Source: Phycomyces blakesleeanus NRRL 1555(-) (Eukaryota > Mucoromycota > Mucoromycetes > Mucorales > Phycomycetaceae). Taken from it: DNA of 64,000 bases. The stretch lies in assembly GCF_001638985.1 (NCBI RefSeq), contig NW_017265144.1:930001-994000 (forward strand). Direction: 5' to 3'. The notes under the pieces were generated by a model. It worked only from the letters and a program-made list of their open reading frames with translations. It made no database searches and had not been told where the DNA came from. This document shows, in pieces, positions 40,166 through 53,204 of the stretch; positions within the stretch are counted from its first letter, which is position 1; every line of letters begins with the position of its first letter. The position numbers and the translations under genes are program-made.

Positions 40166-41474
40166 ATGTCTACTGTAAGTCTTAATTTACCTTTACCAAC
40201 ATCCTGTCTATTGGGTCGAGATTAGACAAGAAGATGCCTATTTTCTTGTCGAGGACGTTCGTTCAGCACGCGCCTTTTTTTTTTGCTGCTGCTGCTTCAA
40301 ACTGCACTGCAACCTTTTAGGCTAGCTGCGTGTTCCTCTTATGGACACCACAAACATTAGTTGTAATGGCCCATCTAATCCTTTGTACATCAGGAACGCG
40401 AAAACAATGTCTACATGGCCAAGCTCGCTGAGCAAGCCGAGCGTTACGATGGTAAGTGATTTGGGGATACTTGTGATGCTGTTCGGCAATCTCATTCCTT
40501 GTATCAGAAATGGTCCAGTACACCAAGGATGTTTCCAAGGTAAGAATCTCGGATAAAAATACTTGCTCTAGTTTTTTTTTCACTAGCTGCGCAAATATTA
40601 TTACTACTACTACTATTATTATTATTATTGTTGTTGTTGAATTCATACTTACCAATACATACTGTGATTTTTTTAGATGGGCGTTGAGCTGACTGTTGAA
40701 GAGCGTAACTTATTGTCTGTTGCCTACAAGAATGTCATTGGTGCCCGCCGTGCTTCCTGGAGAATCGTTTCCTCTATCGAGCAGAAGGAGGAGTCCAAGG
40801 GTAACTCTGCCCAGGTTGAGAAGATCAAGGCTTATCGCCAGAAGATTGAGGCCGAGCTCCAGGATGTGTGCAATGATATCCTTAACGTCTTGACTGATAA
40901 CCTCATCCCCAATGCTCAGGGTGGTGAGTCCAAGGTGTTCTACTACAAGATGTAAGTTAGAAGGATTTATTTATATATATAGAATGATAAAGATTTAATA
41001 TTTTGATATGATTTCTAGGAAGGGTGACTACCACCGTTATCTTGCTGAGTTCTTGACAAGTGATGCTCGTAAAGAGTCTGCTACTCAGGCTCACGAGGCT
41101 TACAAGAGTGCTACTGATGTTGCTCAAACTGAACTCGCACCTACCCATCCTATTCGTCTTGGTCTTGCCTTGAACTTCTCTGTATTCTACTACGAGATCC
41201 TCAACTCCCCCGACCGTGCTTGCCACTTGGCCAAGCAGGCATTCGATGATGCCATTGCTGAACTCGATACTCTTTCTGAAGAATCCTACAAGGACTCTAC
41301 TCTTATTATGCAGCTCTTGAGAGACAACCTTACTCTGTGGACCTCAGACTTGCAGGAGGGTGCGTACATTATAAATAATTAAATCGATTCTATCCCACTC
41401 ACAACTAATTATTTCTATTAGATGCCGACAAGGCTGAAGAGTCCAAGGCTGAGCATGCTGAGGAGTCAAAGTGA
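40166..41474 (+). CDS. 14-3-3 protein
   Basis: Six exons, 40166-40174, 40394-40451, 40508-40539, 40677-40951, 41019-41359 and 41422-41474, give 255 residues. Nine helices are recognisable, with signatures '[20 protein letters not shown]' and '[20 protein letters not shown]'. The phosphopeptide-binding Lys, two Arg and Tyr are present ('[12 protein letters not shown]', 'RYLAEF'). The C-terminal tail is acidic and Ala/Glu-rich. It binds phosphorylated partners in signalling and the cell cycle (Bmh1/Rad24 in yeasts). The first coding exon is only 9 nt. Codon use is biased like a highly expressed gene. Confidence 0.96.
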
Positions 41475-42781
41475 ATTGACTAATGCCATGCATTGTTCCA
41501 CTTTTTTTTTCTTGGTGATTCCTAAATCATCTTTTTATAAGGCTCTCCATTTCATCTAATTCGTGTAGAAAGAAACAACAGATAATAACAAATTAAGAAT
41601 AATTTCTTTAGCTTGTAGCAATTCTTTTTTTATATACACCTTTTTTCCCCCTTTCTTTGGCTGTATATTTTTAAAGCCATTCTGCTATTTTCTTTTATTC
41701 CCTTTATCGATCTATCATCTCTCTTTTTTATTTTTTTTATAAAGCCAATGTCGCAAGACTATTGTGTTTGTTTTTCAATATAATAAATTACCAGGATTTA
41801 TTAGTCTCTGATTTTCCTGAACTTTTTTTTCAAATGTTTTTCACAAGATTATTATAATTATTCTATCGGTTTCTTTCCGTCTTGCGGGACTTGTTCTTGT
41901 GACAGCCAAGTTTATTCTTAGAAATTTACTCCTCCACTAACATTCAAGATCTACATCTATGCATATTTTTTTCCTGTAATTTTTATTTTCAAGCCTTTGA
42001 TTTTCTTGAGCTTTAAATATCTTATATAGTCGAAGCATATATTATTATAGCAATAACGACAATAAAGATTAGATCGAATGAAATGAAATGCATGTATAAC
42101 ATATATTTCTATCTCTACTCCTTTTACACGTCAGAGTCGCTATTGAATTGTAATAATAAAAAAGCTTTAGAACGTGTAAAGTTCATCTGCGATTTAATGT
42201 GCCGCATAGTTTAATATAATTCCATGTGGCGAATTAACGGAATTTCTTTAAAAGTTAAGAGGACATGGAGAACATGCTGTTTAACTGAATGGGTCAATGA
42301 ACTGTTCACAACAAAGGACATTAAAATTTTAATTGTTTGTAGATCTTTTCGTGTGAAATAGCACCAATTCATTAAATGGTTTATGTTATGATTATTTTAA
42401 AATATTTATATTTAGCATTTGAGTTGAGTTAAATGGGTAAATAATTCAAATTATATTATTTATATATATATACTAAAATAAAAAATATAGAAATATAAAG
42501 GAGTTGGCTATTTTATTTGAATTTTATACAAGAAAGAATATTTCTTGCTCTTGTATTCATTTATTTTATTTAGATGATAATATTAATAAAAATAAATAAA
42601 CTATTTGTTTAAAAATTAAAAATATATTTGTAGGAATTACTAAGTGTGTTATATGAGTTGCAAGAAAATAAGAATAGGAACAAGAGGAGTAAGAGGAGTA
42701 GGATTAATAAGATGAATAATAGGAATAATAGGAATAATAGGAATAATAATAATAAGGAGTAATAAATATCTGAGAGATGTT
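41475..42781. other. AT-rich spacer between 14-3-3 and siderophore transporter genes
   Basis: Two convergent 3' ends within about 1.3 kb of AT-rich sequence. A short tandem AGGAATAAT repeat occurs at about 42719-42750. No gene. Confidence 0.6.
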
Positions 42782-44928
42782 TTAAGCTGGGGAAACTGTG
42801 GGCTTGATATCAGACTTGCTGATATCGTCTTCAGATAGGATACTGGGTACTTCGTTGGGGTTTCCGTTGGTGTTTTTTGCTCCAGATGCTATACGTGTCT
42901 CCTCAGTCTGGTCTAGACCAAAGGACTGCATAGGAACGGCAAATACGAAAGTCAGAACAGAAAGAGAAACAGCAATGATGTTGAGAAGTTTCTGGACTTC
43001 TCCGTAAGCCTTGACAGCGCCATCATACTGTTCAATAGGCAAGCTTTGGACATAGGTAATAGATGAAATAATCTGCGCGTGATCGTATTCTCCAGGAACA
43101 TATTCAGCGATCTTTGTGGGCAGAAGGGCATTCCAAATAGCACCAGCCATGGTAGAACCAACACTAGCAGCAATTGAACCACCAACTTGGAAAAGAGCAG
43201 TAACAATAGCAAGATCTAACAATGCAAGAAAAAAAAAAGCAATGAGGATCCTGTAATTTGGTTGTTTTTATATTGTAAAACTCTTACCATTGTGGGGAAC
43301 AGAGCTCTGAACGGCAACAAGTACAGGGATAAAGCACATACCAGTACCCAAACCGACAATACTTTGAGAAACAACAACAAAGGCATCTGACGAAGTTGGC
43401 AGACGAGCGGGAATCATGATACCAAGACCAACAATGGCAATAGCAATACCAGTCCAGATAAAAGGTCTCCAGACCTTAAAGCGGGCCATCAAAAAGCCGA
43501 CAGATACTTCAGTAATAATATACATGACATTGTAGCCACACTCGAGATAGATAGCAGTTTTTGAGTCGACTCTACGGGAGATTTGGAGATAAGTAGCAAG
43601 GAACTGCCAGTTTGTAGATGAGATCAGGGTGATCGAGGATGTAACAAGAACACCATATAGAGGAGTGCGGGACTCCCAGCGAGCGAGAGGGATAATAGGT
43701 TTTGGAGAAAACTTCAACTCCCAGAGTGCGAACAGACCCCAGCAAACAACACCACTAATGAGTGTACCGAGAGTAAGGCCTGGGTTTAAAACAATAGAGA
43801 GTTAGCCTTAAAATCTTGGTGGGTGAACCGCACACACAAACACAAATAAAATAATTAAAAAGATCTTTACCACTTGACCATCCGCCCCATTTAGGAAGGG
43901 CAAGAACAAGAGGAAGCAACACCAAACACAGTCCACCAATCAGCAAAAGACTTCCAACGATATCAATCTCAATAGCAAGCCAGACAATTCTCTCCCAAAG
44001 AGTCATTCTGGGTCCCGAATTGCGTTCCTCCTCCTCAGCCTTCACCAAAAGACCTGAGCGCTTAACCTTGAATTGAACGTTCCAGAGACCAGCAAGAAGA
44101 GGTGCACTGGTAACTCCCAGGAGAATACAGTTAATACCAAAAGACCATCTCCATCGACCACTTTCTACAAAGTTGCTGCCGACACTGGAAGCAACAAACA
44201 AATTGATGAGGACGGGAGCATTGTAAAGGCCCTGGTATATACCACGGTTGACAATGCTAGTCATATCTACAAAACGAATTATTAATATATATATAAATAA
44301 AATAGATCTGATAATAAACGGAGTTCTTCTTTTTGGATTTCTTACCTCCAATAAGAATTGGTCCTAGAATTGTAGTTCCAGAATATCCAAAAGCGTAAAT
44401 AACTTTTGCTCCCTATTATTATACCATGAAAGAAAGATTAGATTTTGATATATAATTTTTAAAAAGAAATGCAAAAGTACTTACTACAAGAGTAGGATAA
44501 TTGTTCGCAGAGGCCATAATGATAAATGAAACAATGTAGAAAGTCATGGCAAAAGAGTAGGCTTCAGCTCTTCCAGTAAAATCCGAAAGTTTGGAAATCA
44601 TCGGTAGAAGGGCAGTTTGAAGAATATAGAGAATAGTGGATAGGATACTGGAAAGATTATTGGCACCGAGAATACTGGTAACCTTAGGAGTTACTGTGGA
44701 AGTAATGGTAGTCTCCCAAGTGATGGCCCATGAGAGCAAGAACAATCTACAATTGTGATTTGGTTAAGAAAATATTTTCTTTTTTGTTTTTTTTTTGTTT
44801 TTTGATTTGTAAACTTACCCAACAAAAATAAAGATCTGATCGTTTCTAGACCACACCTTTTTGTAAAGCTCAACCTTCTTGACACCGGATAATACCACAG
44901 GGCCAGCGGATCCAGATGCTTCTGACAT
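42782..44928 (-). CDS. Siderophore-iron transporter (MFS, ARN/Sit1/Str1 family)
   Basis: Six exons, 44928-44819, 44746-44485, 44412-44346, 44266-43871, 43779-43288 and 43215-42782, give 586 residues. It is a 14-span MFS carrier with family features: 'SWAITWETTITSTVTPKVTS' in span 1, 'MISKLSDFTGRAEAYSFAM' in the loop before span 3, 'IYAFGYSGTTILGPILIG', 'GIYQGLYNAPVLINLFVASS', and 'LPKWGGW' followed by 'PIIPLARWESRTPLYG' in the central loop. It should import ferric siderophores by proton symport; which siderophore is not visible (mucoralean fungi make rhizoferrin). A consensus site for iron-regulated GATA repressors lies about 210 bp upstream. Confidence 0.88.
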
Positions 44929-47900
44929 TGTGGAAGTACTGACAAGTTAATTGAATAAAAAGTTTGTTGAATGAAAATCCTAAAATTAAGGGTCTGTATA
45001 TATACCTCTGTCGGAAGTAAAATCCGTTCTACAGATTGATTCCCAGAGTTTGACAGAGAAAAGCAGAAGAGCAGACTTGGTGCGTTGAGCTATTATTCTA
45101 ATAAACAGCAAGCAGTGCTCTACTATACAAAAAAATTATCTGATCATCAGATACCATTGACAAACTTCGGAGTTTATTTTCTTGTACGCGATCATAACGT
45201 ACAAGTCTTGTGCCCCCAAGTTTGTGTGCCACTGAAAGCACGAAAACACTCCTTCCTTTTGATGGATCTCGCAAGATCAAGCAAGATCAAGACAGTTTTT
45301 CTGAACCGATCTTTAGATATTTGCTATATTTTCAATGACTTACCATCGAAGAAACATTTTTTAGCTTCACAATGTCACTCAGACTTTAGAACTTTTGGGA
45401 TAAAATATATTGTCCCACTTTGACTTTTTTTTTTAAAAATTACTCTTTTTGGACGACAGTTTTGCACTGAAGCGTTTCCCTGAGTCAGGCCGAGAAACCG
45501 CCCGCATTTTTATTGGAGCTGTCACAAGAGTGACTAGGCAAAGGTCCCTGTTTTGGAGCCACTTTAAGACCTGTCAATTAACTTTTTTTTCTCGTTGGTA
45601 GATTTCTCTCATATTCCTATATCCGTTCTCTGTCAGCTCATCTTCAAAAAAAATGTTGATATTTTGTCGCCATTAGATTCCCTTTTTTAATTAATAATCA
45701 TACGGTGATGGTGCAACTATTGCTAGATCTTATCCTTTTTCCGTACACCTTGCTTTTGGAACAGTTGCTCTGTCATAAGAATTATTCATATCATTTCAAA
45801 GTAAACTCCGGGTTTCTTTAAATACCCTTTTGAATAAAATGGCGAGTGCCGTAGATTTTATATTTACGGTCGAGATATAGCTCTAGAACATTAATTAAAT
45901 TACAGTATGAAGTATATTGTTATCACACCATTATATCACTGTATAGTTGCCCAATTAATTTTATTATAATCATAATGAAATGGTCACAATCATGAAGCAG
46001 ATTTTTCTTTATTGAAAGTTAGGTGGTCAAAGAGCAATCCATTATTGGCTAGATTGGGTAGAATCTTAATATCGGTATTTATTATTATTATAAAGTTATC
46101 TTATTTCTTAGAACTACAAGAAATCTTAGTGAAGCACTGCACGATCTAAGAAGTTTTGTAGATTCAGCTCTGTAGCAAGAGATAATATTACTGTGAATGA
46201 AAACTAGCATGTAGGTATTATCTGTGTCACTCTGATCTTAAGTTTCTATTGTAAGAAAAGAAAATGATCTTGGTGATTTATACAACAGTAGACGGCACTA
46301 CTTTGGTTACGAAAGAAGAAAGATGTATATTTATATATAAATGAATAAATATAGACGATTATGATCACGGCTTCCTCTCTAGAAATTCTTTAAAGCAGAT
46401 TGATATTTTTTGAATACAATAAGATTCCCTGGAATCCATTATATGCTCTAATCTAAAATCAAAGATCAGATAACTTTTTGTTTCGTGTGAAATGATTTGT
46501 ACCATACACCTGGATCAATCTAAAAATAAAATTACAACAGACGACTTGCCTTAACAAAAAAAAAGTACTATCAAACGAATCATAAATAAGTGTGGTACTC
46601 TTATCCATATGAGGCAAAAGGCTATTTTTTTAAGAAAAAGAAACAAAGAAACGCCTCGTTAGTCTTATTAGTAAACCAGGTGGTTTCCAAGCTTTGACTT
46701 AACGGCAGGGTATAGTGAACCATGTAAAAAAAAGGGCAAACTGACTCAATAATAATATTAATGAACACCGCATAGAGCGGGTTGAATTGACTTGCTTTTA
46801 TTTACGCTTGTATCTCATTGAAGCGGATCGGTTACTTGGACAAGGCAACAAGTGAAACAAATTAACAGATCAACAAAAATTTTATTATGAGACTCTTAAT
46901 ACGAGGTTTTTATAAATCCAATACAATACAATCTAAACAAAGCTATATAATTCTAAAAGAATAAATGGGACTAAGCCGTAATAGAGATTTTTGTGTAAAG
47001 CTCAGATAAAATATGATTCTTTTGATAAAAGAAACTAAAACATCTAAGCTGTATACATATATACATATATAGATATATAAAAGCTAAATGCTCTGTTATT
47101 TTCTTTTAAGAAAAATCATTTATAGCCAACTGATTTGATTGGATTCTTCTTTTAGTGGCTCTTGTAGCTATGCTATTATCGTAGCATTATGTTTATAGAA
47201 CATATCCTTACTTTCTGCACTGAAAATTTCATTTTAAACATAAAAAGCTCTGTAAAAGCACTGTAGAATATATATATTTTAATTATCCTATACACTCACT
47301 AAAAAAAAGTACAAAATAGGTTATTTATACAAATCATAGTATTAACTAAAACAAGGATTTGACTAATCAGAATGTAGAATTGAGTATACAGTACAGTATA
47401 AAATATAAAGTACAAAGTATAAAGTATGGCATAATATATCACGTTTATTATACTCATATAAACTATCTCTGTAGCCATAAGAGAGTTACTAGCTACTCTA
47501 CATCTCCCGTATTTTCGGAGACCTCATATTCTCACAAGTATTACAAAGATTTAACTTGGTTAATCTGTATCTTAAAACCTTTTTAAGTAATAGAGTACAT
47601 TCATCAAGGTAACCTTGGTATGAAATAAATCTGTCCATTTCATTTTCTTGCAAAACCAAAACTTCTGTAGCTTCTTTTTTTAAAAAAGAACTTTTGTTTA
47701 ATGAAGCCGGAGAATTATGTATCAATTAAAAGGTACACATCAAAATAGTGAACTTGAGGGTCTTTTTTTTGAAATAGATAGCTATACAACAAGTGACAAG
47801 GACATAAAATCTAGCTATTTGAGTATATAAATTAGTAATAATTGCATTACGAGTGATTGTGTGAAAGTCTCTTTGCTTGATTATATAACTATGATATCAA

Positions 47901-48840
47901 TTCATACAAAGTATTTCTAATATCAGTTATCACACCTAAGAAAAACTTGGTTCTAGGTATATTCTTTTTACACCCATGAAAAATAATTGGACTCCGATTA
48001 TTGCTTTATGAGTCAAAGACTTTGCCGAAAATAACAGAATTAAAAACTGCTTGGCTTACTTTACTAAAAATCATTTTCTCTGCAAAGTAAACTGACAAGA
48101 TATTAAGTCTTGTCATTTTCAACAACATATTTGTGTTTTTGAAAAAGAATCGGTGTTTACATTTAATAGTAGAGGAAGAAAAATATTGATCCTCGATTTC
48201 TCATCTTATGGCAAATGAAGAGAATTGATCCCCTGATACGGAAGTATAAACTTTTTTGCCGTGTAACTTTGCTGCCTATTAAGAATACCCTGAAAGAACT
48301 TCTTACTTTTACCACCAAAAACAACTAAATTAAAAGTGAATTATAAAAATGTCAAGGTGCTTCAGTTGCTAGGTGTATGATGTTGAAGTCAAGAATTTCA
48401 TAGGAAAATATAAAGTTCTATTTCAAAGAAATAATTTATTATGGATACTACATAATCGTATCAATCATTACATGATACGATATATAAAACGGGCAGAATA
48501 AAAGAGAGGGAAACAATCCTAAAGTATATAAAGTATTTTGGGATTCAAAGGAACGTACACGTACATGATATGTAGAAATTTTAAACAGAAAATTTTTACT
48601 GCTGCGTTTTTTACCTCTTGGCCTCTCAAACTTAATTTTGTCCTTGCACGGAATGGAAAACCCCATTTCAGCAATCACTTTGGAAAAGCATAAGAGTTAA
48701 TTTGTTGGAACATATGTACAAGATTTGTGATGCCATGGAGCATCCACCAAGCGTAATTTCCTACAATTCACTAGTCCAAGATTTTGTCTTTTGTATACGA
48801 CTTGGTTTAATTATGATGCAGACTGCTATTTTTTTTTACA
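44929..48840. other. AT-rich gene-free region, first part of the 45-57.7 kb desert
   Basis: Apart from the promoter of the siderophore transporter (to about 45.4 kb), I see no gene, transposase or structured repeat. Open stretches such as 47498-47725 and 48448-48678 match nothing recognised. Confidence 0.55.
45136..45154. promoter_or_regulatory. Candidate SreA/Fep1-type GATA site pair upstream of the siderophore transporter
   Basis: TTATCTGAT (45136-45144) is the reverse complement of ATCAGATAA, a perfect match to the ATCWGATAA consensus of fungal iron-responsive GATA repressors (SreA, Urbs1, Fep1). One base later ATCAGATAC (45146-45154) matches 8 of 9 in the opposite orientation. It lies about 210 bp upstream of the start codon. 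Confidence 0.6.
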
Positions 48841-50335
48841 GATGCTTTCAAGCTTAAAGTATCTTGATATGGTAGATATATCTTTTGCGTCCCTCCATAC
48901 AATGGCTTCAAAGCACAGCGATTCATGGAAGTAGCTAGTAAGTCTGATGTTTCAATACCCGCCTAGTAGCCGAAAAGTATTGGTGTCAATCTTGTTTGCA
49001 TTCTGATATATTTTCCCAGCCTTCAAAATATAGACATCTCACAACATGATGGGGCAAAATATTTTCTTTTTAATTTAGATACTTTTGATACTCTCCAAAA
49101 AATCTTACCTCATTTGGCATCTATCAAGTTCCTTTTTTCTTTTTAAAACTCGTTGACATTTAACAACATGAGGTACAGATGATCCTTAACGCAAACCCGT
49201 ACTTTTCTATAAAAACACTCTATCCCAACTTGGGTAAATTGGATGACCTATGGATGTATTAGTTAAGATCCAAATATCCAAATCTACGTACTTTGGGGTG
49301 ATATGTATCAAGTGGAATTACATCAATTCCTATCGGAGACTACAACGGAAGAGAGATACTTTTTCAATCTTAAATTAAACGTTACTTTCAGCACCTGGAA
49401 ACAATCGATTTTTGCTTCTGAATACACCATAAAGTGTGATAATATTTCTTGGGATTTGACTTTCTAGTTAAATTCTCCAATCAAGCATTTAAAATACAAA
49501 AGCAACCATAGCAGTTTTAAAGCGATTTTCCTGGAAACTAATATCCGATAGTTTCTACCAGAATTCTCTTACTGTCCACGTTCGGTGGAAATCAAGATCA
49601 TAAGCTGTAATGTATCAGTTGCCTTGGTCAGTTTATTGGATAGCTGTATAGCTCTAAGACGACTAGAGTTTTGTTGATGACAGCTATGTATTGGTTCAGA
49701 TACAGATACCAATACATATACAGATGGAAAGTCTAGGAAATATGGACTCAGGACTTTGGATTTAAATGATATTGCTGCAGGCGCTTCTGTATCCAGCTAT
49801 ATTTCCCTTCGGTGCAGAGATTTGGAAAATATGGAACTGACCAAAGCTAGAATTTATGGATCGACAACTAACGAGACTATGGACCTGAAAATCGACATGC
49901 AATTTACCAGATTTAAACTTTCGAGACTTGACCATGTTAAATGCTATTTATCCGACGAGATCATGAATAAAAAATACTACTATCAGCATAATGTTGCTGT
50001 CTCAGCTAACTGGTATTAAGCAATCTAATGCAAAGCAAGAACATGTGAATATAAAATTTGGTGTGGACCATCTTAGTTTGGTTCCACATTTTCTCTAAAG
50101 TAAACGATTCAGACAACAATTCCGCAGATGTAAAGCAGCTTTCAGAAGAAAAAGCCTTTATAATCACCAAGTATTATAATGATTTCCACCTCAAATCAAA
50201 TAATGATGTACAAGGAGCCGGAAAATCTATTAAAAAACAAGTTCACAAGGAAGATTGGCAAAAAGACCTTTCTAGAGGCTACGTCGAGCTGAAGTTTGAC
50301 CATATAATTAAATATAGTATATCCCTACTTTGAAC
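48840..50335 (+). pseudogene. Decayed leucine-rich-repeat (F-box/LRR-like) gene
   Basis: Several in-frame pieces on the plus strand read like LRR protein interrupted by stops and frameshifts: 'LSSLKYLDMVDISFASLHTM' (about 48846-48905), 'VEIKIISCNVSVALVSLLDS' and 'CIALRRLEFC' then a stop (about 49580-49680), and 'ISLRCRDLENMELTKARIYG' (about 49800-49860). The pattern of Leu and Cys spacing matches the LRR regions of large F-box/LRR families in early-diverging fungi. A last open piece at 50058-50333 may be its end. No F-box could be read. It is not a copy of the LRR gene at 36.9 kb as far as I can see. Confidence 0.55.
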
Positions 50336-50479
50336 AAATGAAAAGAAAAAATTGTAGGAACAAACTAATAAATCATAAAATATAATCAATAAATATGCTA
50401 TATATACCAGTGGTCATAATAAAACATCAGCACTACACTACAATTTTTTTAAAACCTTTTCTCCTTGAAATTACACCAC

Positions 50480-51390
50480 GTCTCACCAGATCAACAACAA
50501 CAAAAAACCCATACCAAGAAAAATCAGCTTTTAGATTATGAAAAAAGACTAATAATCAGCAGTACTATTATAAATGGATCACCCACTGATATATCTGAGA
50601 AGAACGATATTCCTCTATAAAAAGTATATACTGCAATCAAAATTTGGAGAGATACTGGGATAGACTTTCTTAAGAGCCAAAAAAAAAACTTTGAGGATGG
50701 TTAATGAATGAGCCCAACACCATTTGATTATGAACATAAAGACGAATCTTAAGACAACTCTAGGAGGTCTTAACAACTTCATGTCAAGCACCTTGGTACA
50801 TTAGATCTTCAAGTCTACCATTCGCTGAATTCTTCATAAACCCGGATTGTATTCCCGTAAAACACCGTAATACTACTGTTACCAAATGCACACAAGAAGA
50901 AGCGATTTATTTTTAATTACACCGGAGAGACTAATCAGATGTGACAATTGCGTTATCTTGAGTGATGAGTCAAAATTTATGCTTTTTGGCAAAGGTGGGA
51001 ATACTAGAGTGCGACAGTATCATAAAAGAAGCGACTTCAATTTATGTGAGCTTTCGATTGCAACTGTCTGAGAGTTTATCGTGCAAAGGAAATAGTACCT
51101 CCTGTCGAAAATTTAATTTTGTAGAAGAGTGGAATAAATACCAAAACTTGACAGTGATAGTATGGCTTTCCAATAACCCAGACCTCAGCTCCATAGGAAA
51201 GTTATGGTCATATCTTACCAGAAGAGTAAAGGTAAGAGCCCAATTTCCAAAAATAATAATAAGCTCTTAAGAAGTTTGAGACGACTACTCATGTGGAATA
51301 AAACAGTATTCTGGCTGAGATTTCTGACTCATTGCATGTCAATTCCTAATTGCATGCATGAGATGAAGAATTATAAAGGGGCCACCACAC
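50480..51390 (+). pseudogene. Decayed Tc1 transposase related to the intact element (relic C)
   Basis: Plus-strand pieces align throughout with the 353-residue transposase at 35.6 kb: 'LLDYEKRLIISSTIINGSPT' with 'DISEKNDIPL' then a stop, 'IWRDTGIDF', 'ILSDESKFMLFGKGGNTRVR', 'FVEEWNKYQNLTVIVWLSNN', 'PDLSSIGKLWSYLTRRVKV' and 'SIPNCMHEMK'. The final catalytic Glu of 'SPIENLW' is changed to Gly ('SSIGKLW'), and stops and frameshifts are frequent. It is an old copy from the same family, without recognisable terminal repeats. Confidence 0.85.
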
Positions 51391-52159
51391 TATTTTCTTT
51401 AAATAAATTTGGCTTTTTTCTTTTTTTTTTCTTTCTTTCAAAAACTATATATTTGAATTTATGTGTTTTCAGACGAGGGTTTGAGACATGGTATGTTGGT
51501 TTGTGGGGTGTAAGGGTTAGTAAAAAAAAGGTGCGAATAAAAAAAGGGGGTGGTCAGATCAACACTCATAGCCTTTGCAGCAAATAGTAGTGCTCTTCAG
51601 ATCAAGAACCAGGGGAATTTAGGGTAATATAGTATTTTTTTCTGAAATAGATTTATAGTAGGTCATTAAGATAATTTTAATAATTTTAATAATAACATTT
51701 GGGGTAATTGAATATGGGTACTTGTGACGATTAGAACGGGAAGATAAAACTATGGAAAGAAATTTGATATGAGCAAATCATGAAGGAAGTAAAAATAAGG
51801 AGATACTTAAGATAGAATAAATCCGGAAGCTTGTTAGACTGTTACTCGCGTTGACAAGGTATGGATATATCAGATGTGTGTGGCCGAAAACCGATCTTGT
51901 CCAAAACCGACTGTGTCAGGTTGTTAGGTGAAAGTAGACCAACTACAATAAGAAAGACAAAGAGGTTGTACTATTAATTTCTCATAAACTGATAATCATG
52001 ATGGCCATTATTGCTACGAGTCAATATACATATACATACCTTGGTTGTAAGGAAAGATTCGACAAGATTTCAATACTGAGTAGTGTATTGAAAAATGATT
52101 TATATACATTTAAAGTATATCCGATATATCCCAAAAGTAAAAAAATAAAGATTTTTTTG
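51391..52159. other. Gene-free stretch between Tc1 relic and rDNA relic
   Basis: AT-rich, no coding similarity seen. A few G-rich blocks occur near 51540-51555. Confidence 0.5.
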
Positions 52160-53190
52160 TCAAGACCTGCGCTTGAAGGCCGATCCACTCAAGTTTACAC
52201 CCAAGCTTCTCAACAACCCTCATTCCTGCCTACTCGGCATGGCATCAAATTTACCATGACGGCAAAGTATCGGTGAAATGCTTTAATGCCAAACTGCTCG
52301 GGACAGGTGTCTGAGACACCCAAGTGAACAGCATAGCATTTACTTAGGCACCTTAACTTTGCTTCGGGTTCGTCCCTCATGTCCAGTTCTGTTTACCAGA
52401 GCGTGGGTTACAAGTATCAAAGTCTAAGCAATGAGGGACTTGAAAAGCACAGGGATCATTTCAACAGGAAGCAGTAAAATACAGGCGATTGTACTGGGTA
52501 ATCTGGCGATTTTGCTGGAATCTACCTGCATTACTTCACGTCCAGGTGCTCAACGAATTTAAAAAACTCTACGCATCCAGGTGATACACCCTTATACTTG
52601 CACCTTTCTGTGACAATCTTGACATGCCCCGAAGGACAAAATCTGGAGAGCCAATATCCAACGTCCTAAGAAAATAGCACAAAGCTACCTCTGCGTTCCT
52701 CAGTCTTCTCCATGTTATGTGCCGCACAACACAGAAAAAACTGACGTGGATTTCATCCGGCTTTCGCCTTCATATGAGTGGCTCAGGAAGGTCTTTAACA
52801 TCCAGTATGCTCTACACTAAGAGCTACTTTCCCTTACGGTACTTGTGATCAGTTGGTTTTTTATAAATATATTTAGCCTTCGATGAAACTTTTCACCGGG
52901 ATTGGGGAGTTTGTAAAACAACCCGACTCATCGGAAGCTACTTAACACAAAGACAAGAACTCAAGACAAGGTGAGGGGATTTCACCCTCCAGTAACCTTT
53001 TCCATGGAGTGAAGGCTACTGACTTGTTGGTATGCCTGGAAAAGCAGTTCACTAGTTCACAATCCAAAGCAGTCAAAAGACCACTCCGGTTCAAACATTG
53101 GAGCTTCTCCATCTCAAACAATAAAGTCCAAGACGGAATCCCTTTTGGTTTCTTTTCCACTGCAGTAAATGCAGGTAGAATCGCTCAAAG
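52160..53190 (-). pseudogene. Degenerate 28S (LSU) rRNA fragment
   Basis: Minus-strand sequence follows the fungal LSU rRNA in order. The 5' end reads GGAAAAGAAACCAAAAGGGA (53158-53139). Then, as seen on the plus strand, come AACCCGACTCATCG (52920-52933), ATTTAGCCTTCGATG (52870-52884) and CCCTTACGGTACTTGT (52831-52846). CTCTGGTAAACAGAACTGG (52401-52383, minus) and GAGTAGGCAGG (52236-52226, minus) follow from much later in the LSU. Many differences are C-to-T or G-to-A. It spans only about 1 kb where the same LSU interval is about 2 kb, so segments are deleted. Not a functional rRNA gene. Confidence 0.82.
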
Positions 53191-53204
53191 TACGGACCAA
53201 TTTT

